This document shows, one piece after another, positions 58,301-64,000 of a DNA stretch of 64,000 bases. This DNA is from Laguncularia racemosa. Lineage: Eukaryota > Streptophyta > Magnoliopsida > Myrtales > Combretaceae. The notes under the pieces are model-generated. The model did no database searches and was not told where the DNA came from. It worked only from the letters and a program-made list of their open reading frames with translations. The stretch is taken from positions 1,178,001-1,242,000 of the forward strand of contig JBBMOL010000065.1 in the NCBI GenBank assembly GCA_037954665.1. Reading direction: 5' to 3'. How positions within the stretch are numbered: the first letter of the stretch is position 1; every line of letters starts with the position of its first letter. The translations under genes were made by a program, and so were the position numbers.

Positions 58301-61300
58301 TCTATGGTGTACTCACACTTCAATCTGGTAATCATCGAACTAAAACTTAGTGAAGCTACATTTTGTGATTAATCTTTGGTAGACAAAATGCATGGGAGTT
58401 GCAATAAATAACAATGATGACTCTATATTCCTTCTTTCTCAATCTTTGTTTTAATTAACATATAAATAGAACATAATTGTTTCTCTATAAATTAGGAATA
58501 ATTGAAGATTATATTGTGTTTAAAACAATTGAAAGAAGTATTATTCTTCTGATGTATTTAGGAAGAAGTTAATTTGCTCCGAAATCTTAATTGACTTAGA
58601 TAGGTAATGCTCAAGGTGCCTGCAACTGGAGTTCATGTTGCTTGTGACTAATTCAAATCCTTTTAACCCTACTGGAATCTCTTTTCCTTTGTCATTTGTT
58701 GTCTTGAGAGTTTTCAGAAGTAGGTGCTAGCGGAACTTTTGAAAGTATCAATGAACTCGTGGACCAATTCTTCTAATTCACCATGCTCAGTAGATAGCAC
58801 TACCAGTAGATTCAAATAAATACCTTTTTTTTTTTTTGGTTCAGTCGCTTATAATGCTTACCCAAGCACAGAAAGAGTTACATAAGAATGTGACATCTTA
58901 TAGTCTTCTTCATCACTTCTTTCTGCTATTTTCCACTCTGGGAGTTAATAAAATCAATCCATTTTGTCTTGTTCATGCTTGGTGATCTTTTCTTCTGTCT
59001 ATTTGTTTTGATTTATGGATTCAAAAGCAGTAATTTGTGTTATTAGTTCATTTTCTTACTTTTATCTATTATATGGTTGAAGGCTGTTGCAAGTTGTGGA
59101 AATGGTGACTCTAGCAAATGGCATCCTGCAGAGGCTGCTTTATTTTGCATTCGCGCAATCTCAAGCTATGTATCAGTTGTGGAATCTGAAGTTATGCCTC
59201 AGGTAGAGACTACTCAGAAGATTTTCATGCCTACTCCTTGTCTTTCATGCTTTGTTTGGCGTGAGGGAAGGAATACGGAAAGAACGAATATGGGAGGAAA
59301 GAATTATGAAGGAATTTGATTCCTTCCATTACGTTTGTATGATGAAGGGAAGGAAAATGGGAGGAATATTAATCATTGCTAAAGAAAAAGTGAAGTTTAA
59401 CATAAAATTACTAATATACCCATAAAAAATAATAAAAGACAGGAAAAAGAAGGGTCAGAATTGGAATTCAAATTATTTTCTTAACTTTCCCTCCTCTTGC
59501 TCTCTCCAATTTGGAGGGGATTAAAAAATGTTGGGGCCCATGGAAAAATTTCCCTCCTAAATCCATTCTTCCCAAACAAAGGGAAGTGCATTGAAAATCC
59601 CACTTTCCTTCCCCTCCTAATTCTTTTCCTCTTCCCAAACAAAGGCTCAGGGTTATCTTTTTCAGATTCCATGCACGGTTATCACTTATCTTAGATTTTT
59701 AATCTGCTAATTATCATATTTCTATCAGGAAATGAATGAACTGTGTATTGAAGTTCATTCTTCATGTTTCTCATCATAGGTAACATGATATCACATCTTT
59801 TTATATGCACAGAAGCAAAATAAAAGCATGTCTACACAAAAGAACTTTATTGCTGCATGGTGCCATGTCTTCGATACTTTATCTTTTGGTTGTTTCTCTG
59901 AATGTTCTTCTTAACCTGGGCATATAGGATGCACCTGTCAGTCTTTCTTGAAGTCCTTTTTATCTTTGCTGCTCTGTTTGAATAATGTGTATAACAAATG
60001 CTAAAAGCTCATGTATGAAGTGTAAGGAGCAGTTGAAGAGGGGGGGGATACTAGTTGGCGAGTGATCCTTTTTACTGCTGGATTACTCTATAGGAACTTT
60101 TCAAGTTTAGGGTTCAAAAAATTTTAATTATATAGCAGAAATTGTGAGTGGAGAATGCAAGCTGTCTGACATGAGAGTGGAACTTTTCAAATTTAGGGTT
60201 CAAAAAATTTTAATTATAAATTATCCAAAAATTTTTAATTATATAGCAGAAATTGTGAGTGGGGAATGCAAGCTGTCTGACATGAGAGTGGTCAAGCAAG
60301 AGTGTAGGACTGCTGGTAGCTTTGGATTCATCCTTGTCATTCAAATAACAATCAAATAGTGGACCTATGGAAGACTGCTATTATGTGACTTAAGATTAAG
60401 TTGAAAGTCTTGAATGGATTTTTATTTATTTTTTGATTTTACTGGTTTTTCTAAAGGATTTGATTAGATGCATGATTAATGCCTTTCTGGAAGGCTATCC
60501 AGTCCAACTTAAATTAGAAGGCCTTGGAATACAGTGGCTCCTGTTTTCTTTGGGACATGCCTATTTTATTTACATAAGCTGTGTATTCTCTTTGAGATTT
60601 TTTACATCTACCTACTGTTTCTGGTCTGTTTACCATGTGCAGATTATGGCCTTGCTTCCTCAACTTCCACAGCAACCGCAACTTCTCCAAACAGGTACTA
60701 TTTTTCATGTTTGCTTGTGTTGGATCCCCATAGTGAACCTTTTGAAGGTATTCTGGTGGATGCATGGAATTTGATACAACTTTATGTGGTAATAAAATTT
60801 TCCTTACCATTCATTTGCCATCTCTTATAATTTTTGTTTCATACTTAGTGTGCTTAACAATTGGAGCATATTCCAAGTGGCTCGACGCTGCATCAAATGG
60901 GCTCTCCGTATTGCCATCTATTATTGACATTCTCATGAGAGGAATGAGCACATCTGAAGATTCTGCTGCTGCAGCAGCTTTAGCATTCAGACATATTTGT
61001 GATGGTATAGTTTTCCTTTGGTGGATACTTTGTTCTGCATTATTAATAGCACCTAATCTTGAAAATCAGTAGTTTACTGTTTCAGCGATACATTGCTATT
61101 CCAAATTAGCAAGTACATGTTATGCTCCTAATGACCAAGAAAACTTGTTTTGCTTTGTTGATGTTTTGTAATTATGGTTCTCTTTTGCCCTTTCCTCTTA
61201 ATATAGGTTGCCTTGGATTGTGTGAATTCTAGTTACTGAGATCTGGTGATAGTGTTCTTCCAAAGAGTAAAGAAGTTGGTTAAGTTTTCTTTAAAGGCCT

Positions 61301-62995
61301 TTAAAGCTGATGTGACTATACTGTTGGGCCTGAGGACAACTGGATCCATTTGACCACAAGGATCTTAAGAGAAATGGAGGCCTACTCCTTCCCCCCCTTA
61401 GGCAAGAAATTGAAGTGCCACCAGTTAGGGGAAAGGCTTCACAGTTAGGTGGAAGGAAAAAATTGGCTAGCTATTTGAGGGAAGGTGACTCCCTAATTGG
61501 TGTTTTGAAAACTTCAAAAACCTGCAATTTTCTGTTATGGTGGTTCTCTATTGAGAATTCAGCATGATTTGGTAGGATGTCTGATGGTTGGTAATTTGTA
61601 ATTGATCCAAGAAAGGTCTTGAATTAAAGCATTAATTATGAGTTGGTGTTTTAGGTAAAGCATGTGATTCTTTGCGTAGCATCATGCCAAATGTGTTCTA
61701 TTGTTAGTACTTGTTTGAACGCAAATACCTGGCAAGAGCAGGCACTGTAGAATAATCAGGTTAAGTTTCTTTATTGATTGAACATATCCTGACCATCACC
61801 CACCAGCTACTTATTAGATGCTCTAAAGAACTGAGGATAGTATGATCTTCATGATCTAAATTGGTGCCTGCAAAGTCTGCGATGGATATTAAGCTGATGG
61901 TGGGTATCAGCATTGGGTACGCTACAAGGAAGCATCTATTATTTATCTAAATGTGAGCAGGGGCTAGCTCAGTTAATTTGCTCGTTTTGGGATCAGAGTC
62001 ACAAGTGTTGGTATTTTTCCATTCTTTCTGCATCATGTTCTCTTCTTATGTCATCTGTTCGTCTTGACTCTTGGTATTTAATTTTACTTGCTATACCATC
62101 CTCTTCTGCTTTCGTTGTTTTTATCCTGCAGTCCATATCATGATTGGAATAAAGAAAGTGCATAACTATATACAATAATGCATTTTTCTTGTAGATTGTA
62201 GAAAGAAGCTCTGTGGATGTTTAGATGGACTATTCCACATATATCATAGAGCTCTCAGTGGGGAAGGGTTATTAAAGGTCTCAGCTGAGGATTCGTTGCA
62301 TCTTGTTGAGGCATTAAGGTCGGGTGCTTGCATGTTCAAGTAAAAAAATTAGTTTATTACCGATCAAATCAAGCCCATTGCTTACCCACTTTGTATTTAT
62401 TTTAGTGTCTTCAAACTTTACATTAATTTTTTCTTTTGCAGCATGGTTGTAACAGAGCTTCCACCAGAGCATGATGCCAAAAGAGCTCTTGAAGCATTAT
62501 GCTTACCTGTTGTTACACCTTTACAGGTTGCTTTGGAATTTATTTTTCCTGCCTTTTTAACTTTTATTACCTGTTGAACCACTGAGTTTTCCATTTTAAT
62601 GGTGACTTGCTCTTTCAGGAATCTATTAATCAAGGTCCTGAAATTTTGGGAAAGAAACCTGCGCGCGAATTAACGGTTCATATTGATAGAATTGCCTACA
62701 TATTTAGGTTTTGATCATGACTTATCTCTCTATCTGTTATGCAATATGAATTTGCCCTTTTCTTATGTTGTCTTTGATAATACTCAGATATGTCAATCAT
62801 CCTGAAGCTGTTGCAGATGCAATTCAGAGGCTCTGGTCCATGTTCAAAGTTATATTTGATCTGTGAGTACTGATGACCTTTTTTGCTCTGGAAGTTGTTT
62901 TCCTTCATTATCTTAAGAGGTTTGGATTATTGTCACATAGTCGTGCATGGGACATGCGGACAATGGAGTCTCTCTGCCGAGCTTGTAAATATGCT
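40328..62995 (+). CDS. MOS14: MOS14 / transportin-SR (importin-beta family), 3' end beyond window
   Basis: MOS14 imports SR splicing factors into the nucleus (plant orthologue of transportin-3) and is needed for correct splicing of some immune receptor transcripts. Twenty-two exons splice in frame into 690 codons: 40328-40450, 45465-45542, 45668-45730, 46549-46596, 46679-46825, 51379-51510, 53033-53073, 53443-53534, 54381-54508, 55354-55429, 55628-55748, 55862-55961, 56310-56391, 57817-57899, 59083-59202, 60643-60694, 60849-61004, 62195-62318, 62442-62526, 62619-62707, 62788-62862, 62941-62995. The protein starts MELQNTVKEALNALYHHPDD and carries ETLIFCSQTLRSKVQRDFEE, KFHKGPPKVRTQI, DWGDGGI, EVFNYKIAARPERRR, AFASWLRLRHG, EFKQTRYAVADVLIDAA and WDMRTMESLCRACKYA, all matching the family. 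The N-terminal part is the Exportin-1-like HEAT region. About 270 residues remain beyond 63000. No stop or frameshift was found, so the gene looks functional despite huge introns. Confidence 0.95.
41500..41688 (-). repeat. 3' LTR of the copia element
   Basis: About 189 bp, from TGTCACAAATTG to AACTCGACA on the plus strand. It is homologous to 44452-44617: both have ATAGATATATTA, ATATATAGACA, TGTATACCTAGT and AATTAATTATCCT in the same order. Confidence 0.85.
41840..42640 (-). pseudogene. Copia RT C-terminus and RNase H pseudogene
   Basis: The complementary strand reads as a copia polyprotein broken by stops and frameshifts. Order on the minus strand: GKMKYFLSIEVIYSTQGIII, SQQRYVLHLLKEIGKMGCK, APMDTN-stop-KLGEPKEEP, RVLHYLKGYLEKGILYKKSD, LTLEAYTNIDYVE and then MARSTAKSEYRVIAQGMCKL. 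The usual RNase H aspartate context AYTDADWAG has become AYTNIDYVE. The element cannot be active. The final blocks (LYCDNKSA and HDRTKHIE equivalents) are present at about 41860-41960 but shifted in frame. Confidence 0.85.
42902..44451 (-). mobile_element. 5'-truncated L1-type LINE inside the copia 5' LTR
   Basis: It lies on the minus strand. A T run on the plus strand at 42902-42915 is the poly-A tail, preceded (in element sense) by AGTTCAATGAAATTACTAAA, a usual LINE 3' end. At 44300-44451 it encodes SSEFQSISGLKANPTKSKFF and PLIHYLGAPLIS, the post-catalytic part of plant L1 RT. At 43500-43694 it encodes DKLIWRPSPNGNFSIKSAY, the zf-RVT domain. Copia LTR sequence lies on both sides (44452-44617 and 42894-42901), so the LINE entered the LTR. 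About 35 bp of LTR seem missing at the junction, so no target duplication is visible. Confidence 0.85.
44452..44617 (-). repeat. 5' LTR of the copia element (major part)
   Basis: Homologous to 41500-41688 and ending GCTTGACA. The remaining bases of this LTR, TGTCACAA, are at 42894-42901 beyond the inserted LINE, next to the primer-binding site. Confidence 0.8.
47921..47945 (+). repeat. Poly-T run (25 bases) in intron 5
   Basis: Twenty-five T in a row. It may be the tail of a minus-strand retroposed sequence, but no body was recognised. Confidence 0.85.
48218..48507 (+). repeat. 5' LTR of the intron 5 element
   Basis: 290 bp. It shares nearly all its sequence with 50218-50517, for example CCACTTGGAGTCAAGCTTGT and GTCAACTCTTGACAACTATT. 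The second is itself an inverted repeat (GTCAA-TTGAC). Confidence 0.9.
48560..48770 (+). pseudogene. Gag-like fragment of the intron 5 element
   Basis: From about 48595 one frame reads EEMRTFVADLQLQLTDLYRQ, SSDQSFDMVHLLAAHDEQF and VFKGAQQDLCI before a stop. An amphipathic, glutamine-rich segment just after the primer site is what the N-terminus of gypsy-type gag looks like. No zinc knuckle follows. Confidence 0.45.
49465..50272 (+). other. Unassigned open frames in the element interior
   Basis: Two overlapping frames (49465-49785, 106 codons, and 49685-50272, 195 codons) cover the 3' part of the interior and run into the 3' LTR. A segment around 49750-50040 is less AT-rich and reads like former coding sequence, but I recognise no domain. 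It could be captured host sequence or decayed polyprotein. Neither frame is likely to be translated in this context. Confidence 0.3.
50218..50517 (+). repeat. 3' LTR of the intron 5 element
   Basis: 300 bp. The length difference from the 5' LTR is mostly a small insertion (TTATTCTCTCTGA) near 50355. Divergence between the LTRs is modest (a few percent by eye). Confidence 0.9.
51511..53032 (+). other. MOS14 intron 6
   Basis: A 1.5-kb intron between exons ending NELKEQ and beginning VLEAFASW. AT-rich; no element or gene recognised. Its frame at 52668-52910 has no similarity. Confidence 0.7.
53535..55353 (+). other. MOS14 introns 8 and 9 around exon 9
   Basis: Two introns of about 0.85 kb each flank exon 9 (54381-54508), which encodes VSELIHYSAAVTSGGLAVQM and then PLIQVIVPQVMSLKAHLRDS. 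No transposon was recognised in either. Confidence 0.7.
55962..56309 (+). other. MOS14 intron 12, open reading frame throughout
   Basis: 348 bp with canonical ends (TTG|GTAAGTTTT and TTTGAACAG|GTTAGT). It has no stop codon in the frame of exons 12 and 13, and its length is a multiple of three, so retention would add 116 residues in frame. The encoded stretch includes a hydrophobic run (TAFLIAFISGGILSLQYW). Family members join SLVSL directly to (V)xFRVQYP, so splicing it out is the expected form. Confidence 0.85.
57900..59082 (+). other. MOS14 intron 14 with a tandem duplication
   Basis: Segments at 57922-58017 and 58034-58130 are diverged copies of each other at a spacing of 112 bp. Both contain TTGAAGGTTT, AAATGTTTG(C/T)CAATGTG, GCAAATGAC and GGTTTCTGAA(G/A)TGATAAT. 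The rest shows no recognised element. Confidence 0.75.
59250..59644. mobile_element. MITE-like element in MOS14 intron 15
   Basis: The left end CTTTGTTTGG and the right end CCAAACAAAG are perfect inverted repeats about 395 bp apart. The interior is purine-rich on the left (GAGGGAAGGAAT) and pyrimidine-rich on the right (TTTCCTTCCCCTCCTAATTC), so the arms pair further. A second CCCAAACAAAGGGAAG at about 59570-59585 suggests an alternative right end or a nested copy. No target duplication was certain. Confidence 0.55.
60093..60291 (+). repeat. Tandem duplication in MOS14 intron 15
   Basis: Unit 1 (60093-60180) and unit 2 (60181-60291) share GAACTTTTCAA, TTTAGGGTTCAAAAAATTTT, TAATTATATAGCAGAAATTG and GCAAGCTGTCTGACATGAGA. 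Unit 2 has an extra partial copy of TTTTAATTATA of about 24 bp. High identity suggests a recent duplication. Confidence 0.85.
61005..62194 (+). other. MOS14 intron 17
   Basis: A 1.19-kb intron between exons ending FRHICD and beginning with the codon for the next D (DCRKKLCG). No element recognised; a 76-codon frame at 61913-62143 is without similarity. Confidence 0.7.
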
Positions 62996-64000
62996 GTAAG
63001 TGTCCTAATTATATAGTTTTCATATATGTCATTCAAGGCAAATTATGTAACCTGCATTAAAACCTTTAGAAAACATGCAGAAATCTTCATGGGGAAACAA
63101 GATACTATGCATTTGCATGAACAGTCAATACTGATTCCTATATTAGGTCTACCCTTTCAGTTGCATAGCTAGCTTTAAGCTTGAAATTTCTGTGTTGTGG
63201 AATGGAATATGCTCCCACCGACTATGGGACTGCTCCATATGTAATTTTTAATTCTGGTGTTGGTATCTTCTGTCCATTTACACTTATTTTATCAGTTCAT
63301 TTCCAGTCATATACCTTCTGTGGACTTTTATATATGGCTACATTTTTACTCTTCATTAGACTACCGATGAAATTATAAGTTTGTCTGTTAGACTCTTAAT
63401 GGCAGTAGATAGAGTAGGGGTACTTTGCAAGCTATAAAATATTTGTGTGACTTGACCCACAAAAAAAAAACTATAAGTTTGTTATATGACTTTTTACCCA
63501 AAAAAAACCTATAAAATATTTGAGCCTCTTTCATGGTAATTTGTTTGATAAATGGAAGTTTTGGTGATATTGTGGATGTATTCATTTGTTGACTTGACCT
63601 TTGTAGCAATGTGTCTAGCCCTCCTTCCAAAACTTAGAAACTTTTAGCTGGCCACACAAACACACAGACGTTTTGAACTTGTATACCTGATGATTCATGC
63701 CTGTGGCAATTCATGCCTTTTTTACTTGGTTGGCAGTTGGCCCTAGCGTTTTTCTTCTATAGCAGGACCCTTTTAGTTAACAAGTCTTGCTGCAAGTAGC
63801 TGATTTTTGTGCAGATGCATGCACTGTTTTGAAAATTTGGGCATACTTCACTGATGTCATGTGGATGCATTTTATAGTTTGCCATTTGATGGATCCAATT
63901 TGTCCACATCATTTCATTTGAAAGTGTGATGACAATTAAGTATCTATGAGAAAGTTGCTTCAAACATGGGAGAGTAGCTTGAATTTTTTATTAAGGTCTG
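62996..64000 (+). other. MOS14 intron 22, truncated by the window edge
   Basis: The donor GTAAGTG follows exon 22 (ending CRACKYA). No sequence for the next expected family block (VRTSGR-like) was seen up to 64000, so the intron is at least 1.0 kb and the gene continues past the window. Confidence 0.75.

Noticed and set aside
1..64000. Search for CRISPR arrays, tRNA or rRNA genes and bacterial-type operons
   Set aside because: No regular spacer-repeat array, cloverleaf or rRNA signature was noticed, and the split genes with plant transposons indicate nuclear plant DNA. A tRNAscan-type search was not possible here.

Overview
The window is AT-rich nuclear DNA of a flowering plant, most likely a eudicot. 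The evidence is split genes with GT-AG introns, two conserved plant proteins (an S6 kinase and a MOS14-type transportin), and several kinds of plant retrotransposon and hAT remnants. No bacterial operon, CRISPR array, rRNA or tRNA gene was seen. Only a small fraction is coding; the rest is introns, decayed transposable elements and low-complexity AT-rich spacer.

Layout. (1) 1-830: the last exon of a plus-strand gene whose product ends in EAR-like leucine motifs. (2) 1668-3938: a non-autonomous hAT-type DNA transposon with a perfect 8-bp target duplication. (3) 5101-5367: a 39-bp minisatellite that stays open as seven 13-residue repeats. (4) 10671-11085: a small minus-strand gene of unknown function, possibly frameshifted near its end. 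(5) 13982-17574: a six-exon minus-strand AGC kinase gene, S6K (485 residues predicted), whose 3' end is followed by a diverged tandem copy of its last coding segment. (6) 18540-20987: a dead L1-type LINE. (7) 21450-22856: a hAT remnant holding the transposase dimerisation domain. (8) 27136-31232: a Ty3/gypsy element with both LTRs and an exact TSD, but with the RT-RNase H-integrase core cut out. (9) 31233-39845: AT-rich repeat-derived spacer. (10) 40328 to beyond the right edge: a MOS14/transportin-SR gene on the plus strand, of which 22 exons (690 codons) were placed.

The MOS14 gene has very large introns built from insertions. Intron 1 (5.0 kb) holds an RTE-like LINE split by a Ty1/copia element, whose 5' LTR is in turn split by an L1-type LINE. 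Intron 5 (4.6 kb) holds a short LTR element with two roughly 295-bp LTRs. Introns 14 and 15 hold tandem duplications and a MITE-like element. All 22 exons remain in frame, so the gene looks functional. Intron 12 is open throughout and in frame with both neighbours.

S6K (a TOR pathway kinase) and MOS14 (nuclear import of SR splicing factors) are unrelated housekeeping or signalling genes that happen to be neighbours. I did not find a convincing novel multi-gene system. The more unusual items are the S6K tail duplication, the open intron 12, the in-frame deletion fusion in the gypsy element and the nested insertions in MOS14 intron 1. Exon boundaries were placed by eye from splice consensus and recalled family similarity, not by alignment software.
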